Assembly: GCA_032622095.1 (NCBI GenBank)
Contig: CP136061.1
Span: forward strand, 237,758,609 to 237,822,608
DNA: 64,000 nt
Direction: 5' to 3'
Source of the DNA: Siphonodentalium dalli
Taxonomy: Eukaryota; Mollusca; Scaphopoda; Gadilida; Siphonodentaliidae
Shown here: piece after piece, positions 11,253 through 23,556 of the stretch
Layout of the letters: each line of letters starts with the position of its first letter
Numbering within the stretch: the first letter of the stretch is position 1
The notes under the pieces: model-generated
What the model saw: only the letters and a program-made list of their open reading frames with translations
Told to the model about the DNA's origin: nothing
Databases searched by the model: none
Translations under genes and position numbers: made by a program

Positions 11253-11766
11253 AGGCCCACTTATTTTCGAGTCACCGATTATTTTCTTTTTCTAGTGACT
11301 TGATATACGGTTTTAATAACAATCTATGCCATACAATATGATCAAAAGACTATAATTCATCACTATTTGAAACATCTGTGTCTGAGAAGATGCCCACACA
11401 GAGAAATAGAAAACTGCTGAAGACTTCCCCCCTCTGGCACACAGAATGCAACAGTATTCAAACTTTTTCAATGAAAGGGGAAGAACTCTATCTTTAATAT
11501 ATAGAGATATTCCTCCTGCATTGAAAATAATACTGATTTTTACTTCAATCTTGATGACAAAACGCGTTGGCAACTCAACAAAAACAACATGTCCACAATT
11601 TATTACACCGGATAAGTTGATAATACAATGTTTTGGAGCTTCCTCTTTTTCAAATGGTATATAATATGGCATATACTTTATATAAAGTAATCTGGGGGTT
11701 CATGGTATATAATATGGCATATACTTTATATAAAGTAATCTGGGGGTTCGAAAATTAAGTGGGCCT
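11253..11766. mobile_element. piggyBac-like MITE, 514 bp
   Basis: TTAA duplications at 11249-11252 and 11767-11770 flank terminal inverted repeats: aggcccacttattttcga on the left and tcgaaaattaagtgggcct on the right, which differ by one inserted base. A 119-codon open frame on the minus strand (11313-11672) lies inside; it has no recognisable domain and I do not call it a gene. Confidence 0.7.
11654..11749. repeat. Two identical 48-bp tandem units
   Basis: The unit starts atggtatataatatggcata and ends ctgggggttc; copies start at 11654 and 11702. It lies at the right end of the 514-bp MITE, so it probably arose by slippage after insertion. Confidence 0.85.
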
Positions 11767-11828
11767 TTAAAATCTTGACCACCTCACATACTGAAAGGAT
11801 AATCACACTGACCATTCGAAAACGTGCA

Positions 11829-11829
<1 letters not shown>

Positions 11830-11861
<32 letters not shown>
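11830..11861. repeat. (TA)n microsatellite
   Basis: An uninterrupted TA run of about 32 bp. Confidence 0.95.
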
Positions 11862-11865
<4 letters not shown>

Positions 11866-11979
11866 CTTCTTCGATGATACAACCGCGCATCTCCTAGTTT
11901 TTTAATTGCAATATTTACAAGGAATTAATAAATAGACGATTTTAATTTATTTGGAGAGAATGGAACGGTTGGCATAGCA

Positions 11980-12255
11980 TCAGCAGTGTATTTCGATAAA
12001 GCATTTGGACAGAAATGGGCTGTCGAAACAGCCCGGGTCCTGCATTTGAAACATAGTTTTCGCATATTTATCCGCATTTAGCAACAGGATTGAGTATTTT
12101 CGCGACGCTTTTGTCGGATTGTCAAATCTTCCTGGAACCAGCCTGCCTTGAAATGAATTCACCACTTCGCCAATATCCATCAATTGGGTCGATTTCCGGA
12201 CTGGGTATATCGAACAAATATACGACCAAGCTTCTTTATGTCCAAAACCGGCCAT
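11980..12255 (-). CDS. Candidate ORF of unknown function, 91 aa
   Basis: A minus-strand frame of 91 codons starts MAGFGHKEAWSYICSIYPVR and stops after FIEIHC. Composition is protein-like (mixed charged and aromatic residues, no simple repeat), unlike nearby repeat-derived frames. There is no signal peptide, membrane segment or recognised motif. It has no obvious paralogue in the window. It could be a single exon, a captured gene fragment or chance. Transcript data would decide. Confidence 0.25.
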   Translation of the reverse strand: MAGFGHKEAWSYICSIYPVRKSTQLMDIGEVVNSFQGRLVPGRFDNPTKASRKYSILLLNADKYAKTMFQMQDPGCFDSPFLSKCFIEIHC

Positions 12256-12515
12256 CTATGTTGCAGAATTCCCGTACAATTAATATTAAACATCCCATGT
12301 GTGTATATATATATGTGTGCGAATCGATGTCTGTATGGAGGCGACTATTTCGTTTCAGGAACGGGATATACTCAAATCCGACTTGTTTCTCGCTGAAATG
12401 AAACATTCGATGAACTATTTATTATTCAAATAAAAGGTCGCCGACCACGTGTCCCCCCGAAAAGGTGGCGTTTTAGTAAGGATAGCTTTTTTAACTCTGT
12501 CAAAATTCATCGAAC

Positions 12516-13122
12516 CGTGAATTCCGTTACTTATTCCTTATTCCTTATTCACAAAAATTGGGAAAATGTGGCAAATGACCATGGCAACGTCTTTAGTAAA
12601 GTGAGACGAAATTTCATGTGAAAAAAAATCCGGGAAAATAGTTCAAAAATGCCTCGAAAATAGGCAAAGTCCGAAATTAAACGGAAATAGTCCGAAACAA
12701 GTGCGGGTCATAAATGGACACCTCGGCCAAAACTTTTTGAGCCGAAAATGTTTTGGGTCGAGTCCGAAAAAGTGGGTCAAATAGAAATTCCCGCTCTGCT
12801 CGGTCAGGAAAATTTGGCCCAAAAAGTTCGGCCCAGGTGGCCATTTTTTAATATGGGACAGTTTGCCACATTTTCCGAAATTTTCCCGACCGAGCAGAGC
12901 GAAAACTGAAATTCGACCCACTTTTTTTTTTCCGCCCAAATTTTTTGGTCGAGGTGGCCATTAATGACCCAGCACTTGTTTTGGCCAATTTCCGTTTATT
13001 TTCGGACTTTTTTGAACTTTTTTTCACAGGCAATTTCGTCTCGCCTTACTTAAGACGTTGCCATTGTCATTTGCCACATTTTACCAAATTTTTTGAATAA
13101 GGAATAAGTAACGGAATTCACG
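12516..13122. mobile_element. Foldback element with arms of about 290 bp
   Basis: The outer ends are perfect inverted repeats: cgtgaattccgttacttatt starts at 12516 and its complement ends at 13122. Inward the arms stay alignable to a centre near 12840 (shared words accgagcagagc, gtttgccacattttcc, ttttcggac). The whole 607 bp can fold on itself, and the frames on both strands are derived from this. A cgaac word lies on both sides, but it does not sit tight against the right end, so the target duplication is uncertain. Confidence 0.75.
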
Positions 13123-13496
13123 CTGCTCGAACAGTGACCAAATTCAAACCTGGCCTTCGTCTTCTGAAATTTGAGCCTATTGACTCATAAAAAAATGGGG
13201 GGTAAATTTCACAACTCATTGTCAATGCCACAATTAAGCGCGCCCGTATCACAATACCTCAACGAAAAAACTATGATCGTCTCATACCATGGATTAAAGT
13301 GATTCCTGAACTTCAACAATACGAATGCGACATAGGGAATTTTGTGGGGAAACGAATGGAAAGTTACACTTTTCATCCATGGATATTTTTCAAGATTTTC
13401 TAATTTTGTAACAGAGGCTTTGCAATCCTGTACACAACACCAAAATCGCGTCATGATTATTGACTAACATTCTGGTCTTCGTCGCGACGCCTATTA

Positions 13497-16400
13497 GTAG
13501 AGTCGCTTATGTACTTTCGTGGGAATTTTTTGAACAAATGTAGAGACTATGATATTATGATAGGGTATCACTTACTTTGTCGGAAAAAGTTTGTTAGACT
13601 TTATGGGTCCGCGACTGGAGAGAATTATGACGTCACAAAGATGACGTCATTGTCAGTTCAGTTCAGATGTAGGGTTGTCATAAGAACTGACGAATTCAGC
13701 GCATATTTCTTAATTGTTATACATTCTTTTCAGTTAGGGCAATTCATCAATAGTAGTTCTCGAAGTACAGTACCCAATTTCACGGGAAAATGTTATTCCA
13801 GTCAAAGATGGCTGCCAAAATGGCACTAAAAAATCAACAATTTTGCGATTTTCAAGAATCTCATGTAAATGACCTTCCGTTTGGTATCGACTGCGAATTG
13901 TGACAATTCTGTGTTTAATTATTGCTTCGGCAATGTGGTGACCAATTGTATTGTACAAAACATGTTCGATCTGTCAAAAATCCACTTTAGACAATAGAAT
14001 TATAGCATCTTGTCAAAAATTAATTCCGATATTGTAGCAATATATTTAAAGAAATGAGCGGCATTCAGTGATGGGAAAGAAGTATTCGTGCCACATACGG
14101 AAATATTATCACACTTCAACAAAACTGTTCAATTTCATCCAAGATGGCTACCAAAATGGCAGTCAAAATACAAAAGTCAGTGTTCGTTACGGTACATCAC
14201 CAAACGTCGCCCTGGCATTCCATCATGGGGAATTAGGTTAATCGGCTACTTTTAAGTAAATGCGCATAGCTTTAATTTATTATACACATTAGCGATGTCC
14301 TATACGGCATACGCGGAATTTCTTCAAATTTCCTGATATTAAGTGATGAGGGTGTTGAAGAGAAAATCCAACTCACTATATGAAATTAGAAAGTATCTTA
14401 GACCGCCATCTTAGCTAGGGGTGGGCAAGTGTTACTATTCCAATGTCTAGACTTCTGTGCTATACTCTAAGCCAAAATATTAAGTGAGCCGTATTGGTGG
14501 TTACCATATAAAATGGTAATTGATGATGCAGTTAATCGTTAGTGTTAGTTCTTGTCGTGACATATCGGTAGAAAATGCATATAGTGTATCATAGCAGGTA
14601 GCAATACGCAATTGTTTATTGTGATAGCTATGAAGTGGGATTGTACTTCTCAGCTATACCATGAATCTTGGCAAGCAAGAAACAACACATCCTTGTTTAT
14701 AAAACACAAACAATGGTAGAATTAATGTTACGGATGTCATTTGGCCTGCTTGTCTCGTTGTTAGTTGCGCTGTATCCTTTAATTAAATTTGCAGGGTAAC
14801 ACCATTTGAACCTCATTTAGCTGAACTTAACAGGTTTCAATCGTATTGATACCCACGACAGATCAAAATAGAATAGACACACATAGGTGGTAATATATCC
14901 GTATATGCGGTAGTGTCCCGTGTCAAGCTTAAAGTGATATAGTGTGAATACCATGTTCTGAAATCTGGATGATTGTTTTCACCAAAGTAGTCCAACCACT
15001 TTCATTGCAAATGTGGAGTTTTGAAAAGTTAATATAAGTTAGTGACCCCACAGGACATGTTATTCAGTTGAAATGAACATTGCCATACACATGCTAGATC
15101 CCCACAAACGGGCGAAGTGGTATGTCTGGTTCTTGGCTTTCCTCGTGTTCAGTTAATTGGTGGTAGCCACACAAAGTGATTCGCACAATATACGAAAGGT
15201 GGCTTGGCATGAACACGGTAGGCTGGTATGGACCATTGATAGTATACAGCAAACTAATATCCCATATTGATTTCTATGATTTATGCATGTGAAAAGTTTA
15301 GTGAGACAATGCGTTACGTTTGTACATCAGTTTAATAGGAAAGTGGTTCTGGTCAATGGTTATGACTGTGCTGCCGGTCGCACTTGATTAGCGATTATTT
15401 TGATGTTTATCGAAATCAACAGGGACTGCGCAACTGCTTTGCATATCCAACCATGCAGCTTAGATGACGAAAGAATGTGAATGGTAAGCGCAATAGATGC
15501 GAGCCAAAAATAGACAGGCGATACTTATTATGATACTAATTCCCGCGTTTTGACAAACTGTACGACCACACGGTGGGAAACGGGTGAAACGTCCATTGGT
15601 AGTGATGGGTCTTCCGGTGTCATGTCATCAGTTTGATTTATTATGTCCAATATACTCTGGAATCCAGGTTCTTAATACTGAATGACATTATGGGGCAACG
15701 CAGTCCACTAACTTCTTAGAACATAATGTGAAAAATATTTGGAGTTAATAACAGCTCATGGCGTGCCATGTTATTTCTGGTTATAACGTTATCATAAACC
15801 AAAGGAAATGTGGAAATGAAGGAAGTTGAATTAGCACGCGTAACTTCAGAGGTGGCCACGGTTCTCTATAATAATAATGGCAACTTTCAGATAATATTAT
15901 ATAGGCCGATCCATATATATCCTAATGACTCAAACTGTTCTAATTCTATTCGACTAGGAATTATCAGATCAGTCTGGCTATATCCCATAAATTGTATATA
16001 TCATGCTGCATGCATGCATCTTGATACCCCCCCCCCCCCCCAACCAAGTGGCATATATAGATTAACTTCAGCAGAACACGGTCATGGTGAGGCTATTGTA
16101 CGCAGAGCTCCATACATGTTCACGTGAAAATCAATCCAGTTTGATCAGATAGACTTTAGTTTAAACAGTATTTATACCATGAATAATACAAAAACTATTA
16201 GTATACGTTTAATCGTGGACCGGATTCGACATCAACTGTGCAGGCTTATGTGAGTAATTTCCGGGAATCATTTTATATTCACCCCACCTAACGATAGTGT
16301 TATGGTCCAGATACACATTAGCGCTACTTGTATATGAGACAAACTAATTATATACATTTGTACATACATGTAGTGATACATAGGTATGCTAATATCGCTA

Positions 16401-18249
16401 TAATACAAGTAAATATATTGCTTGAGTTCTAGTTCAAATTTGTCAAGATCCCATCTTGGTCGTCATAGTAATGCACGTGTGGAAATGTAGAGGTACTTAG
16501 TATGAACTGGTGACAAGAAGCAGTCTAAGCATGAGGCAATCATCAACATTTCTTCCTGCACATATGTTTGCCAGAATGGTAGAATGGGGATTCTGATCAT
16601 TTTGTGTCGATTTTCCATTCCAATCACCAAGAGTACACATACAAGGATTGATTTTACGAAGACTTTTATGGATATTATGTCAGAAAACGTCCGTGTAACT
16701 TCGACAGACTATCCAACCTCGTTCATCTACCAAGCCTATACCGGCGGTATACATGTATCGTGGTGAAGTGGAAAAGAATAAAGTATAGCTAGAATATCTG
16801 AACAAGGCCCCGGGCGATCTCCTGGTTTATATTTTCAATTTCAGGCTTCAAAAGCCAGCTACTGTTAGCTATATACAGTAATCTGATTGAGTCCGTCGCT
16901 AAACCTTTTAGTATACAAGTAGATAAACTCAATCGTTATCGATATACAAGAACGTATGGCGATCACATGCATGATTTGAGCATTGGTAGCTGACATTGCC
17001 TGAAGTTGGAAACTTCACTATTATCTCCAGATACCACGTAGGTCTCTATTAAATTATTTATATAATATCAGAATCGAGTTTGGCAGAAGTCCATATACTT
17101 AACGTGCTTGAACATATATTTCAGTTTTCTATATTTCTCACCGAAAGCCCATGTATGATAATGATATGCTTATATATTTCGGAAATATATCTATTTTAAT
17201 GTCAAATTTCGCCATTTCCGCCACATTGGCGGCCATCTCGATTACAAAGAGATATTAATAACTCCGAATAATCTAAATCGGAGTACATGCATTCATATAT
17301 CTAACACCGAGATATCGTTCTCCTGTTGTGGACATGTTATTTGACGTGTGCAAATATAATGTTTGGCGAATTTTCACGATGCTTATTTTGACAATAATTG
17401 TCATATGAACTCGCATATTGAGTCATTGCGGAAAGACAACTACTATGAATGTGCCGTAACATGGCGAATATTTATTTGGAAGAAGCAAATTAGTCTACTA
17501 CATTCACCTTCTACATGACAGAAACGTAATTGGATGAAAGAGGGTAAAATTTGCGTATTATCGTATTTTGGCCGCCATCTTGGAAGCCATCTTGGATTAA
17601 GTTGACAGTTTCCGGATCCATTTAGATGTAAATACCTTATGTAATGATCATACTCATTTCCATGATCGATTATTTCAAAATTTCTATAAGGATATAGTTA
17701 GAAAATAAAAAAGTATATTTTGGCGAAATTCATACCAATTCCTTTAAATCATCGCATTTGGAGAAGACAATCAAGGTTATGATTCAAGAAATCAACTAAT
17801 GTGATGCATAAGTGAGTTGTTATCAAGATTGAAGAGAAGTATATTCCCTAATCGTCACCAGTTCGATACAATCGGAAATGATGTAGGCGACATGTATGGA
17901 AAATCATCAATTTCCCACTTCCGGTCGCCATTTTGGCGGCCATCTTTGATCGAGAGGACAAATTATTTATATAAAATATAACATGGCGTCACACCATACA
18001 CGGTACAAAAGGACTGTAATTTATTTTATATCAAAATTATATTTTTATCATGAAATCTAACAATGGCGAACTTTAAAAAATGAGCATGGCGGCCATCTTT
18101 GTGACGTCATCAGACCACCCAGTCGCTACCCCAGGGGGTCTAACAATTTTTTTCTGAAGTAGAGACCATATACTGCCTCATGAACATGGTCTCTATATTT
18201 GTTCATGAATTTCCCACCGGAGCCCAAAATCTGACATAAGCGACTCTAC
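13497..18249. mobile_element. 4.75-kb DNA transposon with long inverted ends
   Basis: TA dinucleotides (13495-13496 and 18250-18251) flank a perfect 16-bp inverted repeat, gtagagtcgcttatgt. Inward the ends remain alignable for about 170 bp: both contain gaacaaat.tagaga, aattgttagac or agtttgttagac, gcgactgg and gatgacgtcacaaagatg variants. Beyond that both flanks carry repeated short words, such as aagatggctgccaaaatggc, in opposite orientation. The 2.6-kb core (14500-17150) is AT-rich and shows no transposase or recognised exon; frames at 15810-16127 and 16584-16766 have no motif. It is probably a large non-autonomous element of a TA-targeting superfamily. Confidence 0.65.
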
Positions 18250-18655
18250 TATATATAACTTGAGGGAGAAAAATACTCACAAATCCCGTAGCAGACTTTA
18301 ATTATAGGGTGAAGTATAATAATACTCCATAAATATTATATTTAATATATCGATCCGCATGAGGTTAGAAGCAAGTCGCGTCATAGCTTTTTTCAACCCC
18401 GACAGTCTGGCTTGGTGTAAATAAGCTACACCCAAGCCTATCTAAATAAGACCCTACACTCCGGTTAGCAGACAAACTAATAAACAGCGCCTCTGGCGTT
18501 AAGCGAGCAGGGATAATTTGTGGCATTCATTTCTTGTCACTCGGGAATGGTCTATTGTTTGGGCGTTGCTATAGTCAGTCTGGTGCTATGCTGGTGTTAT
18601 ATATATTCGCATTGCAACTTTTGTCACCAAAACATATCGTGACATACATACAGTA

Positions 18656-21480
18656 CACTCAGAGTGTGGTATAAGGAAAACACTCAACACGGTGGGAACC
18701 CCACTAAACCCAATGTGAATCACCGTCATTCACGGTGATTTTTCCACGGTGTTCCACGGTGAACCCGAGTGGATCGGATTAAGTTGAATAAACAAACGTC
18801 GGTGACCACTGGGAATCACTGGGAATCACCGCGGATCACAGAGAATCGCTTCAAAACGCCGACATCTATATTGTATCACGTCATGCATAGCTGTCTATAG
18901 TTTATTCATTCTTTTAGCCACCAAATCAGGTGGTATAAAGAGAAGATGTAATGAATACATGTATACATAAAACAAATTCTGACCATTATACCGTGAGCGG
19001 AGGCTGTTAAGCTACTGAGTATTCATGTTTTTTTAATGCAACTTATTCTTTATATAGCTAACTTAACTTAACAGCATCGGCACACGGTATACAGTTTGAC
19101 AAATATTTTTAAAAACACAAGTATGGTGGATGTTGAAAACATAAATATTATACTTAATATCAGAACGAATTGGGTTTTGTTTTGGGCGTAAACGATGAAG
19201 ATACACGACGTTAATGTGTATCTTCGTTTACTGCCCTGGAGAACAGACGGTTGACGTTATAATTTTGATAAACTTACAGGTTTTCCTCATAGTGGACGGT
19301 CGGGATGAGCTCAATAGTAATTTCAGTTTATGAAGGCTGTAATCGCTTCTACTGTAAATAGGGAATAAGTTATCTCGTTCTGATTTAAAATATGGACAGT
19401 CTATCAAATAGTGGAGTTCATCAGCAATAGTGTCACTACGGCATAATGAGCAAATACGGTCATTTCTGGGGATATTATTCCATATTCCAGCCTCCACCGG
19501 TAATGCATGATTTCGAGTTCTAAATCGGACTAGCCGAAACCCTTTACTGTAGTTTATTCTAAAACATACACTCAGTGGGCCATGCATTGTATGCTGCTGT
19601 ACATTATATTTATATTATGGTTGATATTTTCAGAAAATCCTGAATGATTAACTAGCTACATGTATAGGTAAAATAAATAAACAATTTGTTATTGTATGGA
19701 TTTCTTCCGTCCCTCGATCACTTATTTCAAATTTTAAGCCCAAATCTCGTATTATTTACACACATGCACACACACATATATGTATAATATAATGATTCAA
19801 GTCCATTAAAACAATTAAATCTGTTTTAATTTATTTTTAATAATGCTATCTTGTTTAGCAAAATGTTTAAAAGATCGAAATATGCGCGAAACGCAAATAT
19901 GGATAACATTCCCTAGCTCTCTCATTTGTTCAGGCCCCTATATCAATGCATGCATAAAGTCTCCCGAGGGAAGTCTGATTCAGCTAGCGTATATATTTTT
20001 TTTATTTATTTATTGGGGTTTTGGATTTAACCCTGGAGGATTTGGAAGGGGCGGAACTACTTCCCTAAAACCAATGCACTTTTGAATTTTAATGATTATC
20101 ATGCTATGGGTGTATAATAACATGAAGTGGATGAAACGGGTGAATAGTGTAAATATATATACCAGCTAAAAATGATAAAACAAAATGTCGGTGACCACTA
20201 GGAATCACATGAGAAAAAAAAAATATGACTGTGTCCGTGTTATTTCAGACAATGGTAGTATAATGGGTGTCAGTTAGCTCTTACATAACCTTTGAAAGTT
20301 CCGCCATGTCTGTAAGAGGTGTCAAAATTAATTGTCCCCATTGCAGTGCCGCATAGGGTGCGAGTTTCAATCATAACGATATGAGCAACAGTACATTTAC
20401 ATGTAGTGTTCACTTTGCCATTCAGAATGCAGATTATATTGTTTCACAATTAAGCGGGTCTCGAGCTTCCGAATTATACCTGTACGTAATTTGGAAGGAG
20501 GTATAAAATATAGGTTGACTTTAATTGATACCGATAATCTATGTACATGCACATGTATCCCGGGAAAATTGGATGCAAATAAAGATCATTAAACCAAAAT
20601 TGGAAAGGTAACACGAGTAACCTGGTGGGTGATATAACGGTGTTAGTTTTACTAAAGTTTGAAAATGATATTATTATTACAATGATATATTGATAAATAC
20701 GCGATATATTTAGTTGCACCTGCTCTGAACAAAACATGTATTTGATAATGTCAGAGATATTTACGAGCTGTACTCAGTTTTCGCATATAAGTGAAATAAA
20801 CGCTCTTTATCTCTACCATGTAATGACTAGACTAACTGGGAATTATCTGTATGCCGAAGAATGTTCGGGAACCAAACGTTCTTCGATCACAATAATACAA
20901 CCAGAAAGATGCCGTTCATGTATAAACATGTCTAGCGTACTTATCGGCATATGCTGATCCATGATCCGCGGTGTATCAAAATCGATCATAATTTTGACTT
21001 TCTAACCAACAAGTGCCTTTAAAATGAGCAAAAAGTTGAAACTGAAAACATTATGATTGTTTTTTTTTCTCAAGTCAACATGTCAAAAAGTTTAAAAGAT
21101 AAAAATGTGCGCGAAGCACACAAACGGACCACAGTATAATAAAATCTTCCGTATACAGCTAATTTTAATTGTACATGACTATGTTGTCTTTTTCAATTGT
21201 TTTTAAATGAAAACAAATAAAAAGTAGATGGTGGAAAATGCAATGCTATTCGGTTGCGAATACATGTATAAGAGTTTCGCAGTGATTGTCGGCAATCCAC
21301 CGAGTTTCACGGTGATATGTAGTGAGGTGGGAATAAACTGTCGTCACCTTGTTGATTAGACAATAGCGCCTTGCTAATCCTCTCCACTAAGGCCCACGCT
21401 GTTGAGTGGGCCACCGTGAATCACTCTCCCAAAAATATCCCCACCGTGTTGAGTGTTTTCCTTATACCACACTCTGAGTG
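18656..21480. mobile_element. 2.8-kb TIR element with TA duplication
   Basis: TA at 18654-18655 and 21481-21482 flank a perfect 41-bp inverted repeat beginning cactcagagtgtggtataag. Both subterminal regions are filled with variants of cacggtgattcac (18700-18845 and 21290-21430), as expected for transposase-binding repeats. Inside is a LINE 3' fragment (19228-19587). A short repeat occurs twice (19860-19905 and 21085-21130), each copy readable as LKD.N.RE. No transposase was found. The TIR is similar to that of the small element at 50334-50539 (shared words gcgataag or gtataagg and aaaacactcaaca). Confidence 0.65.
19228..19587 (-). pseudogene. LINE 3' fragment with C-terminal zinc domain
   Basis: The minus-strand frame contains FRTRNHALPVEAGIWNNI, followed by RICSLCRSDTIADELHYLID and then CPYFKSERDNL. 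This is the Cys-x2-Cys, His, Cys motif found after the reverse transcriptase domain of many animal non-LTR retrotransposons. Only about 119 codons remain, so this is a dead-on-arrival 3' copy. Just beyond the stop lies a hairpin, gaagatacacattaacgtcg with its partner, at about 19196-19226. It is nested in the 2.8-kb TIR element. Confidence 0.75.
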
Positions 21481-22318
21481 TAAATGGGTTTGTCGATACG
21501 GCATGAGTGTCGAGCGGAAGGATAAAACGACAGGAGCTTGCGCCTCGAGTTCTATCCTTCCGCGACAGCACGAGTGTCGTATCGACAAACCCATTTACAC
21601 ATCGTGTTGTTCTGTGTTTATTACACGCTTCGCGTCCTAGAATCCGTGCATTAAAATACAGGATTAGAAGGTTTATTTAGGCTCATACAGGGCGTGATTG
21701 TCATGTGTGATGATTCTTTTATTTAAATAGTTCCAGTTTCATGGTTGAGGCGAACGTCACGTACGTCATTTTACGTCAACGAGATGCGTATGGAACGTAC
21801 GTTCCATACGGATTTGTAAATATGGAACAGCAATAACACTGTACTTCTAGGAACAAGCGTGTAATAAATACACAGAATGACACGATGTGTAAATGGGTTT
21901 GTCGATATATGGCACGAGTGTCAAGCGGAAGGATAAAACGAGAGGCGCTTGCGCCTCTAGTTCTATCCTTCCGCGATAGCACGAGTGTCGTATCGACAAA
22001 CCAATATACACATCGTTTTGTTCTGTGTTTAGTACACGCTTCGCGTCCTAGAATCCGTGCATTAAAATACAGGATTAGAAGGTTTATTTAGGCTCATATT
22101 GAGCCTCATACACGGTCATACAGGGCGTGTTTGTCATGTGTGATGATTCTTTTATTTAAATAGTTCCAGTTTCATGGTTGAGGCGAACGTCATGTACGTC
22201 ATTTTACGTCAACGAGATGCGTATATATGGAACGTACGTTCCATATACGGATTTGTAAATATGGAACAGCAATAGCACTGTACTTCTACTGTCTTCTAGG
22301 AACAAGCGTGTAATAATG
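21478..22318. repeat. Two tandem foldback units of about 400 bp
   Basis: Unit 1 (21478-21884) and unit 2 (21885-22318) are near identical except that unit 2 has small insertions. Each begins with a long hairpin: arms start gtgtaaatgggtttgtcgat and surround a short g-c-rich loop ending tctatccttccgcga. Each ends with a second palindrome centred on ggaacgtacgttcc (21790-21810 and 22229-22252). The left edge overlaps the TA flank of the 2.8-kb element. Confidence 0.8.
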
Positions 22319-22963
22319 GGTTTCATGACATCAATCCTTTCGATTGTGACATAGCCAGTGATCACTGTTCTGTATTTAACCGCAGTTATATTTGGTCTAC
22401 GCTATACTTCGATCTACTATGATTCACAGAAAAAATCTTCGATAGACCTACCATTCGCAGATATACATGTAATACGATATTTGTATTTCGTTGAATGAAA
22501 CGAATTTTCTCTTCCGATTGTGTCTATTGTGTCTAATCATGCTAGAATCATTGCTCGATAATATTTCAATCAACCCGAAATTCAGTAACTTTTATATTAC
22601 ACTGTACAAACTTGTTATATCGATATAGCGGCACGTGATGACATATTGATAGAGAGAGAGAGAGAGAGAATGTTTGATTCTAATCAGCGCAAACTTATGA
22701 ACAAACTATATCATTAGTTTTACACTATTCACAGTCTTAATCAGTATTCCAGAAAGAAATGTGAGTATCATCTAAAGCGATATTAAGAATGTAATGCGTT
22801 CACTGTTGCAGCAAAACCCCCAACAAATATTATAATCAGTGTGTAATATGCATATTTCACCAATATAGTGATGATATTTCGACAAATGCGCGTATAAAAT
22901 TGTAACATATATGCTGTAACGTATGGGCCACTGATACCATGAACGATGCTTAGTTCCACTTAA
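22319..22963. other. AT-rich sequence with (AG)n tract
   Basis: No gene was recognised. A short (AG)n run is at about 22650-22669. A word gcaaaacccccaaca near 22811 resembles part of the terminal repeat of the element at 50334-50539. Confidence 0.4.
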
Positions 22964-23556
22964 AGGGGTACTGTACGCCATTTTCATTAAATTTCCGGTG
23001 ACAACAACGATCTAATATCGATAATATATAGAAACATAAGTAATTTGAGTCGAAGATGTATTCTGTAAACGCTCAGGTTAATAGGCTATCTTAAAATTTA
23101 ATAATTTAAAAGTTAATAATTTGATATAAATTGAATTTATGACTGGAGCCATAAAATGGCGTCAATTAAATTACGAATTTCCGTAATAAAATCAAGTAAT
23201 TGAGGGATACTGGATTGATCTGGATTGTTAAACCGATCGCACACACGATCGCTTAAAATATTATGATGATACGGGGATAACACTCAAGCCACTCACTGAC
23301 TAGCGACGATACAATAACTTAAATGATTATATGGGACTAGTATGCCTATGATATAACTTTTATTTGATTCATTTGGTTGAAAACTGTACAAAAATTACTC
23401 GACAACGACAATTTGTATTTTTGCATTCCGGTAAATTTGTCATCCGTAACACTACTTCGTACTCAACAGACTTTCAAATAATGAAAAAATTGTTACCTTA
23501 TTCTCCGACTCGGAGACTATAGAAACCAACAACAACATTTGGCGTACAGTACCCCT
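22964..23556. mobile_element. piggyBac-like MITE, 593 bp
   Basis: TTAA at 22960-22963 and 23557-23560 flanks perfect 17-bp inverted repeats, aggggtactgtacgcca. The interior is AT-rich without a coding frame. The ends differ from those of the other TTAA elements here, so this is a separate family. Confidence 0.8.

Noticed and set aside
11313-11672. 119-codon minus-strand frame inside a MITE
   Set aside because: It spans the element and a 48-bp duplication edge, and has no recognisable domain.
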